Positions 1-7,841 of a DNA stretch of 54,064 bases are shown here, piece after piece; the first letter of the stretch is position 1, and every line of letters starts with the position of its first letter. This DNA comes from JAICND01 sp035281425 (lineage in GTDB: Bacteria; Actinomycetota; Acidimicrobiia; Spongiisociales; ZC4RG35): NCBI GenBank assembly GCA_035281425.1, contig DATEDX010000065.1, forward strand, positions 1 to 54,064. The letters run 5' to 3'. Made by a program: the position numbers and the translations under genes. The notes below the pieces were generated by a model. That model was not told where the DNA came from and did not search any database. It was given only the letters and a program-made list of their open reading frames with translations.

Positions 1-702
1 GGCGAAGGCTTCGACGACTATGTCGCCGTCGACGATCAGACCCGGCACTGACGGGTCGCGGTCCAGGTAGGCCTCGCCGCCGGGAGGCTCGACCTGTGAT
101 CCGCTCACGAAGGGATTTACCAGGGGATTGATGTCGATGGCCCGTCCATAGGCGTGTTCGGACCAGCGGCTGGTGCCGGCCACCGTCCGGCAGTTGAAGG
201 CCGAGGTGTTGTTGGCTGCCATGGAGGCGTCGTCGTCGGCGCCGTAGGCCGAGACCGGCTCGATTCTTTCGATGGGAAAGCCCGCCTCGAACAGTGTCAA
301 GAAGACCGAGGTCAAAGCTTCTGCCCACTCGGCGGCGACAATGAGGTCACCCTGGCGTACCGCCCCGTCATAACCGAAGTGGGTCAGGGTTACCCGGGAC
401 AAAGCGGAGGGAGCGACCGGGCAGCCCTCCAGCCAGCTGGCGCCCAACTCTTCGGCCGAGACTTCGCTAACCGTAAAGAGAAACTCTGGATGGGTGGTGG
501 TAACCGGGGCGGTGGTGGTCACGGTCGCCGCGGTGGTGGCGACGGAGGTCGAAGGGAGGGGCAAGGTGGTCGAGGCGGAGGCGGTGGTGCTCGGCATCGA
601 TGGCGGGCCGGCATCGGTTGCAGTGACGACGGGGGCGCCGCAAGCCCCCACCAGCAACAGAGCCAGAATCCGTTTCGGAAGCGTCCCGGACTGGAGTATC
701 AT
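1..702 (-). CDS. Putative M15-family (D-Ala-D-Ala carboxypeptidase-like) lipoprotein, 3' end outside window
   Basis: Reading leftward from ATG at 702 the frame stays open for 234 codons to the window edge, so the C-terminus is missing. The N-terminus is a lipoprotein signal with lipobox LVGAC (Cys21), followed by a Thr/Ser/Pro-rich linker to about residue 70. Near residues 170-190 the motif SRWSEHAYGRAIDINP matches the zinc-binding SxHxxGxAxDI signature of M15 (VanY/endolysin-like) peptidases, with an upstream N-x-x-S/T-A-F-N-C-R segment typical of the same group. The likely role is trimming peptidoglycan stem peptides outside the membrane. The second half of the zinc site should lie beyond base 1. 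There is no clear Shine-Dalgarno sequence; a 16-bp palindrome lies just upstream. Family assignment is good, exact substrate unknown. Confidence 0.75.
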   Translation of the reverse strand, partial: MILQSGTLPKRILALLLVGACGAPVVTATDAGPPSMPSTTASASTTLPLPSTSVATTAATVTTTAPVTTTHPEFLFTVSEVSAEELGASWLEGCPVAPSALSRVTLTHFGYDGAVRQGDLIVAAEWAEALTSVFLTLFEAGFPIERIEPVSAYGADDDASMAANNTSAFNCRTVAGTSRWSEHAYGRAIDINPLVNPFVSGSQVEPPGGEAYLDRDPSVPGLIVDGDIVVEAFA

Positions 703-709
703 CGGATCA

Positions 710-725
710 GACACCGATCGGTGTC
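710..725. promoter_or_regulatory. Perfect 16-bp palindrome, candidate operator
   Basis: GACACCGATCGGTGTC is a perfect dyad. It starts 8 bases upstream of the ATG (702) of the leftward M15 lipoprotein gene and lies about 100 bases upstream of the rightward RRM gene. Its position between divergent genes suits a repressor or activator site. No regulator is identified and no second copy was noticed in the window. Confidence 0.4.
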
Positions 726-823
726 GACGGGTTCGTGCTCTCCCCTGACGTCTGTGCGGGTTCGTTTCAGTAATTCATACCGCGGTCGGATCGTCGGGGA
801 TCGCCGCGAGGATCGGAGCACGA

Positions 824-1126
824 ATGAAAATATACGTGGGCAACCTGCCCTTCTCGACGACCAACCGGGATCTGGAGGAACTCTTCAGCCCCTTCGGTAC
901 CGTCGAATCCGCTCAGGTCGTCACCGACCGTGACAGCGGCCGTTCCCGTGGGTTCGGGTTTGTGGAAATGGCCGACGCCGACGCCCGCCGGGCTATCACC
1001 GAGCTGGCCGAGAAAGATATCGACGGCCGCCGCCTGACCGTGAACGAAGCCCGTCCTCGACCGCAAGGGGGTGGCGATCGCCGCAACGATCGCAGCCGCA
1101 GCCGGTCGGGTGGCTGGTCGCGTTGA
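824..1126 (+). CDS. RNA-binding protein with one RRM domain
   Basis: A 100-residue protein with a single RNA recognition motif: RNP2 is IYVGNL (residues 3-8) and RNP1 is RGFGFVEM (about 42-49). The C-terminal 20 residues are rich in Arg, Ser, Gly and Asp, giving a short basic RNA-binding tail. This matches small bacterial glycine-rich RRM proteins of the cyanobacterial Rbp type, usually linked to RNA chaperoning or cold adaptation. The start ATG has a purine-rich stretch (GAGGATCGGAG) upstream. Its TGA stop overlaps the TTG start of the IF-1 gene (TTGA), so the two are probably translationally coupled. Family call is firm; the cellular role is inferred. Confidence 0.9.
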   Translation: MKIYVGNLPFSTTNRDLEELFSPFGTVESAQVVTDRDSGRSRGFGFVEMADADARRAITELAEKDIDGRRLTVNEARPRPQGGGDRRNDRSRSRSGGWSR

Positions 1127-1347
1127 GCGATAGCGAAGAATACGTCCGGATGGAAGGTCAGGTGTTGACGGTTCTCCGCAACGCCACCTTTCTGGTTGAG
1201 CTCCCCGGCGGTTTGCAGGTCATGGCCCGCACCGCCGGCCGGATGAGCCGGGGGCGGAAGATTCGCATCCTCCCCGGTGACAAGGTCGACGTCGAGGTCT
1301 CGACCTACGACCCCACCCGGGGTCGAATCGTCTGGCGCTACCGCTAG
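1123..1347 (+). CDS. infA: Translation initiation factor IF-1
   Basis: A 74-residue S1/OB-fold protein. The segments VRMEGQVLTVLRNATFLVEL and RKIRILPGDKVDVEVS are characteristic of IF-1, which binds the ribosomal A site with IF-2 and IF-3, and its length fits the family (about 72). The chosen start is TTG at 1123, overlapping the RRM gene's stop; an internal ATG at 1150 would remove the first strand of the fold. The setting is unusual: infA normally lies beside rpmJ/rpsM, so this is probably a second, divergent copy paired with an RNA-binding protein. The C-terminus GRIVWRYR agrees with the family. Confidence 0.88.
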   Translation: MSDSEEYVRMEGQVLTVLRNATFLVELPGGLQVMARTAGRMSRGRKIRILPGDKVDVEVSTYDPTRGRIVWRYR

Positions 1348-1367
1348 ATCTCCCTCCCCCCAAAGGG

Positions 1368-1383
1368 TTTTGGCGCGCCAAAA
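1368..1383. repeat. 16-bp palindrome, reduced copy of the 28020-28067 element; possible terminator
   Basis: TTTTGGCGCGCCAAAA is a perfect palindrome 21 bases after infA, set between a C-run (upstream) and a G-run (downstream). Both outer 12-bp arms of the 48-bp palindrome at 28020-28067 are TTTTGGCGCGCC or its complement, and that copy also has a homopolymer C/G run 6 bases outside. The two are therefore probably the same element with and without an inner stem. It may act as a terminator, but no T-tract follows. Confidence 0.55.
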
Positions 1384-1413
1384 CAGAAAAGGGGGCGTAG
1401 TACCGTCCCGTCG

Positions 1414-2256
1414 ATGCCAGGCTTGCTCGCCTTTCACGCTCATCCCGACGATGAAGTCATCGGCACCGGAGGGGTGCTGGCCCGCTACGCGGCTGCCGGT
1501 GAGCAGGTGGTGGTGGTAACCGCCACCGACGGGGCGGAAGGTGAGATCCACAACTACGAAGATCCGGAGGCCCTGCGGGAGCAGTTGGTCGAGTTGCGGG
1601 CCGAGGAGGTGCGAGCCGCCCTCGACATCCTCGGCGTCAAACACCATGAGTTCCTGGGCTTTAGGGACTCCGGAATGATGGGTACTAACGCCAACTCCAA
1701 TCCCACCTCGTTCTGGCAGGCCGATCTCTTCGAAGCCGCCCACCGCTTGGTTCGCCTAATCCGTCGTTACCAGCCCGAAGTGATGACCATCTACGATCCT
1801 TTCGGGGGATATGGGCACCCCGACCACATCCAGGTCCACCGTATCGGGATGGCCGCCTTCTTTGGCTGTCGCGATCTGGGGTGGTTCCCACTGGAAGCAG
1901 GGGAGGAGGAGTGGCGGCCCCAAAAGCTGTACTGGTCGGCCTGGGGACGAGAACGGATGGGTGCCCTGAACCGGATGCGGGCCGAGGCCAATCCCGACGG
2001 TGACAGCTACCTCACCCGGGCCGATCGGGGCTTTCCCGATGAAGAGCTTTCCGCCGAGATTGATGTGAGCGAATATGTGGATCTGAAGCTGGCCGCCCTT
2101 CGCGCTCACCGCTCGCAGATTCCCGACGACTGGTTCGCTCTGACCGTGCCCGAAGAGGACCGGCGCGCCTGGTTTGGCCGAGAAACGTTCCTTCGCCTCT
2201 TCTCGGCGGTGCCCACCCCTCATCCTGAAAGCGACCTCTTTGCCGGGCTGCGGTGA
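1414..2256 (+). CDS. LmbE/PIG-L family deacetylase, mycothiol amidase/deacetylase type (Mca/MshB-like)
   Basis: A 280-residue zinc-dependent N-acetylglucosamine deacetylase-like protein. The N-terminal AHPDDE motif (residues 9-14) supplies two zinc ligands and the general base, and GHPDHIQVHR (about 132-141) supplies the third ligand and a catalytic His. The segments VVTATDGAEGEI and the HHEFLGFRDSGM region closely resemble actinobacterial mycothiol S-conjugate amidase (Mca) and MshB, which act on mycothiol conjugates or GlcNAc-inositol. Which of the two cannot be decided here. The stop overlaps the GTG start of the next gene (GTGA), suggesting co-translation with the methyltransferase. Confidence 0.82.
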   Translation: MPGLLAFHAHPDDEVIGTGGVLARYAAAGEQVVVVTATDGAEGEIHNYEDPEALREQLVELRAEEVRAALDILGVKHHEFLGFRDSGMMGTNANSNPTSFWQADLFEAAHRLVRLIRRYQPEVMTIYDPFGGYGHPDHIQVHRIGMAAFFGCRDLGWFPLEAGEEEWRPQKLYWSAWGRERMGALNRMRAEANPDGDSYLTRADRGFPDEELSAEIDVSEYVDLKLAALRAHRSQIPDDWFALTVPEEDRRAWFGRETFLRLFSAVPTPHPESDLFAGLR

Positions 2257-3068
2257 CCTGGGCGGCCGCCTCTTGGCGCCAACAGCTGGAAGCCTGGGTG
2301 ATACCTCCGGCACTACTGGCGACCGTTACTGAATCCCCTTACGGGTGGCCGGAGGCACTGTGGCGGCGGCGGGCCCACAGCGCCGTGGAACGGGGGGAAG
2401 TCACCCCTACTACGACCCGGGTCGAAGAACTGGCGGGCAGGGACGGCGACATCTTGGACGTGGGGGCGGGAACCGGTCGGGCATCGTTGCCTTTGGCCCG
2501 GTCGGGACATGCGGTCACGGCAGTGGAACGCAGCGAGTCGATGCTGAAAGGACTTCGCGACCTGAGCGAAGGACTCCCTGTCCGCGTGGTCGAGGGCTCG
2601 TGGCCCGAGGTAGCAGACGGAGTCGAACCCCACGCAGTGGGGATGTGTGCCCATGTGGTCTACGACGTCCCCGACCTGGCACCCTTTCTCCTCGCGCTGC
2701 ATCAGCGGGCTGAATCGGGAGTGGTGGTGGAGTTGACCGCAACTCATCCCTGGACCCATCTCGGCCCCTATTACCGATCCCTCCACAACCTCGACCGCCC
2801 CTCCGGACCCACGGTTGCGGACTTCACCGCGGTGGTGGAGGAGGTAGTCGGCGTCGCCCCGGTGGTCGAGTCGTGGATGAGGCCCCCCGATCTCTGGTTC
2901 GAATCGAGGGAGGAGATCCTGGAGTTGTATGGCAGGCGTCTCCTCGTCACGGAAGCTCGATGGCCGGAGCTGGATGCCCTCCTCGGACCGGAGATCGAAG
3001 AGCACCAGGGCCGGTACCGGTTCGGCGCCGACCAACGCCAGTTCTCCACGGTTTGGTGGGAGCGGTAA
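2253..3068 (+). CDS. Class I SAM-dependent methyltransferase
   Basis: A 271-residue protein with a Rossmann-type methyltransferase core. Motif I is ILDVGAGTGRASLPLA (about residues 67-82), followed by an acidic end of beta-2 (AVERSESML). The first 60 residues form an extra N-terminal region and the last 100 probably form a substrate-binding cap. It starts at GTG 2253, overlapping the LmbE stop by four bases. Being coupled to a mycothiol-type deacetylase it could act in thiol or conjugate metabolism, but no substrate can be read from sequence. Confidence 0.78.
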   Translation: MTWAAASWRQQLEAWVIPPALLATVTESPYGWPEALWRRRAHSAVERGEVTPTTTRVEELAGRDGDILDVGAGTGRASLPLARSGHAVTAVERSESMLKGLRDLSEGLPVRVVEGSWPEVADGVEPHAVGMCAHVVYDVPDLAPFLLALHQRAESGVVVELTATHPWTHLGPYYRSLHNLDRPSGPTVADFTAVVEEVVGVAPVVESWMRPPDLWFESREEILELYGRRLLVTEARWPELDALLGPEIEEHQGRYRFGADQRQFSTVWWER

Positions 3069-3150
3069 TTACCTCCGGGCCGGTAGGGGCCGCTATTTAG
3101 AGTGTGACCATCCCCCTTCTGGGTATGCCCGCCGCCCTTGGAGCTAGCCG

Positions 3151-4749
3151 ATGCTTGTCGCCCGCGATCTGCGAATCGAATTAGGAACCCGGCTTCTCCT
3201 CGAGGACGCCTCCTTCAGCGTGCAGCCCGGCGACAAGGTCGGTCTGGTGGGGCGGAACGGAGCCGGCAAGACCACCCTGCTGCGGACTTTGGTCGGATAT
3301 CAGCCGCCCACCTCGGGCACCGTGCTGCGCAGCGGCAATCTGGGTTACTTTTCCCAAGAAGCGGCCCTGCCCGACTTGGAGCGACCCGACATGACTGCGT
3401 TGGAGCGGATCCTGGCGGCCCGTCAGATCGGGGCGATGCTGCGCAAGATCGAAGAGACCCGTCGCAAGATGGAGCGGCTCGAAGGCGCCGCTCGGGATCA
3501 GGCCATCCTCCGTCACGCCCGGCTTCACGATGAGTTCGAGGCTAAAGGCGGCTTTGTGGCCGAAGCGGAGGCGAAACGGGTCGCAGCCAATCTCGGCATA
3601 GGGGTCGAAGAGTTGGATCAGCCGGTCGCGACCATGTCGGGCGGGCAGCGGCGGCGAGTCGAGCTGGCACGGATCCTGTTTGCGGAGACCGAGACCCTGG
3701 TGCTCGACGAGCCCACCAACCATCTCGACCTCGACGCCAAAGCCTGGCTGGTCGATTTCCTCTCCACCTACCGGGGAGGGATCCTGATGGTGAGTCACGA
3801 CCTGCCGCTACTCGACCGCGCCATCACCTCGGTGCTCGAGCTGGAGGGAGCCCGTCTCGAGGCCTACCGCGGCCACTACTCGAGCTACCTGGTGGAACGG
3901 GAGCGACGGCGGGAGCAGCGGATCCGGGAGCGCCGGCATCAGGACGAAGAGATTGCCCGGCTCCAAGCCAACATCCGCCGGTTCAAAGGCACCACCGAGA
4001 AGATGGCCAAGGTGGCCCGGGCCATGGAAACCCGGGTAGAACGGATGAAGAGGGAGCTGGTGGAGGTGCAACGCCGGGGCAAATCGGTGGCGCTGCGGTT
4101 CCCTCAGCCCCGCACTTCGGGCGTGACCCCCCTCCAAGCGGACGGGCTGGCCAAATCGTTCGGGGACAACTTGGTCTTTGTCGACATCGACCTCGACCTC
4201 AACCGGGGGGAACGGCTCATCATCATGGGGCTGAACGGCGCCGGGAAGACCACCCTGCTCCGGATCCTGGCTGGGGTGGAGACCGCCGACCTGGGAGAGG
4301 TGAAGCTGGGCCACAACGCCGTCCTCGGCTATTACGCCCAGGAGCATGAGCAGATCCATGCCGGGCGGAGCGTCCTCGATCATGTGCGGGCTGTCTCCGA
4401 TCAGCCCGACCTGCAGCTGCGGACGCTCCTGGGGCACTTCCTCCTCGCCGACAAGATCGACCAAGACGCCGCCACCCTCTCGGGCGGAGAAAAGACCAAG
4501 CTGGCCTTGGCGATGGTGGTCTTAGGCGGTCCCAATGTGTTGCTTCTCGACGAGCCGACCAACAACCTCGACCCACAAGCCAAGACGGCGCTGTTGGAGG
4601 CGCTGGCCCAATTCACCGGCACCATCGTCCTGGTCAGCCACGACACCGACTTCGTGGCCGACCTGGGTCCCGATCGTGCGCTGCTGATGCCCGAGGGTCG
4701 AACCCACTTCTTCGACGAGTCGATGCTGGAGTTGGTGGCCCTGGCCTAG
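3151..4749 (+). CDS. ABC-F family ATP-binding protein
   Basis: A 532-residue soluble protein with two ABC ATPase domains and no membrane segments, the layout of ABC-F ribosome-associated ATPases. Domain 1 has Walker A GRNGAGKTT (Lys40), signature MSGGQRRRVELA and Walker B VLDEPTNHLD. A basic linker around residues 245-315 (repeated ERRREQRIRERR-type helices) is the P-site tRNA-interaction region of the family. Domain 2 has Walker A GLNGAGKTT (about 359-367), signature LSGGEKTKLALA and Walker B LLLDEPTNNLDP. It may relieve stalled ribosomes or antibiotic stress. It starts at ATG with TTGGAG upstream and stands alone. Confidence 0.9.
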   Translation: MLVARDLRIELGTRLLLEDASFSVQPGDKVGLVGRNGAGKTTLLRTLVGYQPPTSGTVLRSGNLGYFSQEAALPDLERPDMTALERILAARQIGAMLRKIEETRRKMERLEGAARDQAILRHARLHDEFEAKGGFVAEAEAKRVAANLGIGVEELDQPVATMSGGQRRRVELARILFAETETLVLDEPTNHLDLDAKAWLVDFLSTYRGGILMVSHDLPLLDRAITSVLELEGARLEAYRGHYSSYLVERERRREQRIRERRHQDEEIARLQANIRRFKGTTEKMAKVARAMETRVERMKRELVEVQRRGKSVALRFPQPRTSGVTPLQADGLAKSFGDNLVFVDIDLDLNRGERLIIMGLNGAGKTTLLRILAGVETADLGEVKLGHNAVLGYYAQEHEQIHAGRSVLDHVRAVSDQPDLQLRTLLGHFLLADKIDQDAATLSGGEKTKLALAMVVLGGPNVLLLDEPTNNLDPQAKTALLEALAQFTGTIVLVSHDTDFVADLGPDRALLMPEGRTHFFDESMLELVALA

Positions 4750-4757
4750 CCCACTCA

Positions 4758-4809
4758 CGAAACCTAATGCAATCGCGGGGCTCTACTCCCCAATCCTGCA
4801 TTCGGATTG
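4758..4809 (-). repeat. 52-bp interspersed repeat, copy A (inverted)
   Basis: Read on the minus strand this is nearly identical to the plus-strand copies at 5533-5584 and 6782-6833; it differs from the 6782 copy only in a few central bases. Its ends carry an imperfect inverted repeat (CCGAATGCA against TGCATTAGG). It sits between the ABC-F stop and the AlkD-like start, so a TTG start at 4807 would fall inside it. Confidence 0.85.
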
Positions 4810-4827
4810 CTGCCTAGATTGCCCGCC

Positions 4828-5502
4828 GTGACCGCGGACTTGGTCTCGTGGGCGGAGGGTGCACTCCAGATGGTGGCCGATCCCGCCAAGGCGGTGCCGA
4901 TGGCGGCCTACATGAAGACCACCATGGCCTTCTACGGGGTGCCGTCTCCGCTCCGGCTTCCCATCGCCCGGGAGTTGAAACAACGATTTCCGGCGTCGGA
5001 CCCAAAAAGCTACCGGCGGAACGTCTTGGAACTGTGGCAGCTACCTCATCGGGAGGAGAAGTACCTGGCCCTCGATTACGCCGGCTCGTTCCCCCGGCTG
5101 ATCACCTTCGAGCAGGTCGACCTCTACCGGCAGCTGGTGGTGGAAGGCGCCTGGTGGGATCTGGTCGACCCCGTCGCTTCTCACCTGGTGGGTCGAGTGG
5201 TCCGGGACGACCGCGCCAAGATGCGCCCCCTGCTTCACACCTGGATCGATCACGAGGATCTGTGGTTGCGCCGCACTGCTCTCCTCTGCCAGCTCGGTCA
5301 TAAGGGCGAGACCGACCAGGCGATGCTGTTCGACTTCTGTCTCCGTCGGGGGCACGAAAGGGAGTTCTTCATCCGGAAGGCGATTGGGTGGGCGCTGCGG
5401 GAGTACGCCCGGGTGGAGCCCGAGGCGGTGCGTGAGTTTCTTCGCCAGCAGCGCGACCGGCTGTCACCGCTGTCGGTTCGTGAGGCAGCTAAACATCTCT
5501 GA
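4828..5502 (+). CDS. DNA alkylation repair protein, AlkD-like HEAT-repeat glycosylase
   Basis: A 224-residue all-helical protein resembling AlkC/AlkD glycosylases, which remove bulky or cationic alkylated purines without base flipping. Supporting segments are MKTTMAFYGVPSPLRLPI, the tryptophan-rich VVEGAWWDLVDPVASHLVG (AlkD-like DNA-contact helix) and EFFIRKAIGWALREYARVEP (C-terminal HEAT repeat), all well conserved in the family. GTG 4828 is preferred because the alternative TTG at 4807 lies in the 52-bp repeat. The gene lies between inverted copies of that repeat. An AlkA-like glycosylase occurs at 32454-33326, so the window holds two alkylation repair enzymes. Confidence 0.85.
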   Translation: MTADLVSWAEGALQMVADPAKAVPMAAYMKTTMAFYGVPSPLRLPIARELKQRFPASDPKSYRRNVLELWQLPHREEKYLALDYAGSFPRLITFEQVDLYRQLVVEGAWWDLVDPVASHLVGRVVRDDRAKMRPLLHTWIDHEDLWLRRTALLCQLGHKGETDQAMLFDFCLRRGHEREFFIRKAIGWALREYARVEPEAVREFLRQQRDRLSPLSVREAAKHL

Positions 5503-5532
5503 GCCTTGGGCCGGCGGCGAGTTCTTGCCGGG

Positions 5533-5584
5533 CAATCTGAATGCAGGTTTGGGTGTAGAGGCACGGTTATTGCATTAGGTTTCG
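5533..5584 (+). repeat. 52-bp interspersed repeat, copy B
   Basis: This is the plus-strand copy, the most divergent of the three (about seven differences from the copy at 6782), but of exactly the same length with conserved ends CAAT and TTAGGTTTCG. It fills most of the gap between the AlkD-like gene and the homogentisate dioxygenase-like gene, ending 7 bases before the latter's ATG, so its right end may contribute to the 5' untranslated leader. Confidence 0.85.
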
Positions 5585-5591
5585 GGGGGTT

Positions 5592-6779
5592 ATGCCTATG
5601 TACATGAAACTCGGGGATTTGCCGGCGAAGCGGCACACCCAGCTGTGGCGGGACGGGAGGTTGCTTACCGAGCAAGTGATGGGGATGGAGGGCTTCTCCG
5701 GCAACTACTCCATCCTCTACCACCTGCAGACCCCCTGTCGGGTGATGGCCTTGGGTGGTTTCGAGCCGATCGAACGCAAGGAATGGGTGCCCGACCAGCA
5801 TCAACATCACCTGCTGGACACCGGGCATCTCGATCCGGCGGGTGATCTGCTCACCGGGAGGCGGCTCTTGATGTGGAATCAGGAGGTGGAGATCTGGTTC
5901 TGCCGCCCCGCCGCCCCCCGAGAGGGCTACTACCGCAACGGGGAAGGGGATGAGGTGATCTTCGTCCACGAAGGCGGGGGACAGGTGGAGTCGATCTTCG
6001 GCGACCTTCCCTACCGGGAGGGTGATTACATCGTCATCCCGCGGGGCACCACCTACCGGCTGGTGCCCGACGGCCCCCAGAAGTACCTGATCTTCGTCAG
6101 CCCCGGCCAGATCGAAGTGCCCCGCCGCTATCGCAACGAATACGGCAACCTCCTCGAGCACGCTCCGTATTACCACCGCGATCTGCACGGTCCCCAAGAG
6201 CTACGGACTCACCAAGAGCAAGGGGAATTCCCGGTGACGGTGCGGATCCGGGGCGGCCATCAGACCTATCTGCTCGACTACCACCCTTTCAACGTGGTGG
6301 GCTGGGACGGTTACGTCTACCCCTGGACCTTCAACATCGCCGACTTCGAGCCCAAATCGGGCCGGCTCCATCAGCCGCCTCCGGCCCATCAGACCTTCGA
6401 AGGTCCCGGCTTCGTGATCTGCTCTTTCTGTCCCCGCAACCTGGAGTGGGACGAGCAGGCGGTCCCCATCCCCTACAACCATTCCAACCTCCAGTCCGAC
6501 GAGATGATCTACTACGTCTCGGGCAACTTCGAGAGCCGCAAGGGGATCGAAGTGGGGTCGATCACGCTTCACCCGTACGGCATCCCTCACGGTCCCCAGC
6601 CCGGGCTGGCGGAGAAGGCGCTGGGGGCCAAAGCGACACGGGAGCTGGCGGTGATGTGCGATACCTTCCGGCCTCTCACCCTCTCCGATTTCTCCCGGGA
6701 CATCGACAACCCGGACTACATGTTCAGCTGGTATCAGGCGCCGGCGGAGGCACCGCCGGAGCCGGGAACCATTGCCTGA
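5592..6779 (+). CDS. hmgA: Homogentisate 1,2-dioxygenase-like protein
   Basis: A 395-residue cupin-fold protein. The central region (residues 225-345) carries the family pattern LLDYHPFNVVGWDGYVYPWT, then a probable Fe(II) site: His297 in YNHSNLQSDE, Glu304 (or Asp303) and His333 in GIPHGP. Homogentisate dioxygenase opens the ring of homogentisate to maleylacetoacetate in Tyr/Phe catabolism. Length is slightly under the usual 430-450 of proteobacterial enzymes but typical of the shorter actinobacterial group. No fumarylacetoacetase or isomerase gene is nearby. It lies between two same-direction copies of the 52-bp repeat. Ring substrate assignment is by family only. Confidence 0.8.
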   Translation: MPMYMKLGDLPAKRHTQLWRDGRLLTEQVMGMEGFSGNYSILYHLQTPCRVMALGGFEPIERKEWVPDQHQHHLLDTGHLDPAGDLLTGRRLLMWNQEVEIWFCRPAAPREGYYRNGEGDEVIFVHEGGGQVESIFGDLPYREGDYIVIPRGTTYRLVPDGPQKYLIFVSPGQIEVPRRYRNEYGNLLEHAPYYHRDLHGPQELRTHQEQGEFPVTVRIRGGHQTYLLDYHPFNVVGWDGYVYPWTFNIADFEPKSGRLHQPPPAHQTFEGPGFVICSFCPRNLEWDEQAVPIPYNHSNLQSDEMIYYVSGNFESRKGIEVGSITLHPYGIPHGPQPGLAEKALGAKATRELAVMCDTFRPLTLSDFSRDIDNPDYMFSWYQAPAEAPPEPGTIA

Positions 6780-6781
6780 GC

Positions 6782-6833
6782 CAATCCGAATGCAGGATTG
6801 GGGAGTAGAGCACGGCTATTGCATTAGGTTTCG
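6782..6833 (+). repeat. 52-bp interspersed repeat, copy C
   Basis: The third copy, plus strand, starts three bases after the homogentisate dioxygenase-like stop and ends just before the gnd start. It and copy A share the core CAATCCGAATGCAGGATTGG. The near-palindromic ends could fold into a stem with a loop of about 24 bases. No T-tract follows, so it is not an obvious terminator. Confidence 0.85.
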
Positions 6834-6839
6834 GTGGGT

Positions 6840-7841
6840 ATGCAGGTAGGGATGGTCGGGTTAGGGCGGATGGGGGCGAACTTAGTGCGGCGGCTGATGC
6901 GGGCCGGGCACGACTGCGTGGTCTACGACGTTCGTCCCGAGTCGGTGAAGGAACTGGTGGGGGAGGGGGCGCGGGGGGCAGAAACCCTCCAAGACCTGGT
7001 TGACGGCCTGGAACCACCTCGGGTGGTTTGGGTGATGATCCCCGCCCAGTTCGTGGAGGCCACCGTGACCGATCTCTCCCCGCTTCTCGAGACCGGTGAC
7101 ACCATCATCGACGGTGGCAACAGCTTCTTCGAGGACGACCTCATCCGCAGTCAGCGCTTGGCTCAGGCCGGCATCTCCTACCTCGATGTGGGGACCAGTG
7201 GCGGGGTCCATGGTTTGGAGCGGGGATATTGTCTGATGATCGGCGGAGACCGGGCGGCCTACGAGCGGCTGGCGCCGGTCTGGGAGACGCTCGCCCCCGG
7301 TCTCGAGGCGGCGCCGCGCACCCCGGGACGGAGCGGGGAAGCCGATCCAGCCGAGCGGGGCTACCTGTACTGCGGTGGAGCGGGCGCCGGTCACTTCGTG
7401 AAAATGGTCCACAACGGTATCGAATACGGGTTGATGGCCGCCTATGCCGAAGGACTGGCCCTGCTGGAGCGGGCCGATCTCGGTGCCAAGTCCCCGGAGA
7501 CCTTGCGCCGCCCCGAGCGTTACCGCTACCAATTCGACGTCTCCTCCATCGCCGAGGTGTGGCGACGGGGCAGCGTCATCACCTCCTGGCTGCTCGATCT
7601 CACCGCCGGCGCCTTGTGGTCCGAGCCCAGCCTGACCAGCTACAGCGGCCACGTCTCCGACTCGGGCGAAGGCCGCTGGACGGTGCAGACCGGCGTTGAC
7701 CTGGGAGTACCCACCTACGTGATCGCCTCGGCTCTCTACCAGCGCTTCTCCTCCCGTGACGAAGGGGACTTCGCCGACCGGGCGATTTCCGCCATGCGCC
7801 ACCAGTTCGGTGGCCATAACGAGCTTCCGGCGGGAGGCTGA
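6840..7841 (+). CDS. gnd: 6-phosphogluconate dehydrogenase (decarboxylating)
   Basis: A 333-residue protein of the short GndA/YqeC-like type. The N-terminal dinucleotide motif is VGMVGLGRMGANL; substrate and catalytic signatures are DVGTSGGVHG (about residues 120-129) and HFVKMVHNGIEYG, the latter holding the catalytic Lys. It converts 6-phosphogluconate to ribulose 5-phosphate with NAD(P)H production. ATG 6840 gives the family-typical MQVGMVG start; an in-frame GTG at 6834 directly abuts the repeat and is the alternative. The stop overlaps the zwf ATG by one base (TGATG). Confidence 0.93.
   Translation: MQVGMVGLGRMGANLVRRLMRAGHDCVVYDVRPESVKELVGEGARGAETLQDLVDGLEPPRVVWVMIPAQFVEATVTDLSPLLETGDTIIDGGNSFFEDDLIRSQRLAQAGISYLDVGTSGGVHGLERGYCLMIGGDRAAYERLAPVWETLAPGLEAAPRTPGRSGEADPAERGYLYCGGAGAGHFVKMVHNGIEYGLMAAYAEGLALLERADLGAKSPETLRRPERYRYQFDVSSIAEVWRRGSVITSWLLDLTAGALWSEPSLTSYSGHVSDSGEGRWTVQTGVDLGVPTYVIASALYQRFSSRDEGDFADRAISAMRHQFGGHNELPAGG

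Noticed and set aside
154..933. A 259-residue plus-strand frame rich in Gly and Arg
   Set aside because: It is the shadow of the Thr-rich linker of the M15 lipoprotein gene on the other strand and runs into the RRM gene.
1368..1383. Chance AscI-type site only
   Set aside because: The flanking T and A runs and the homopolymer context match the 48-bp palindrome at 28020, so a common element is more likely than chance.
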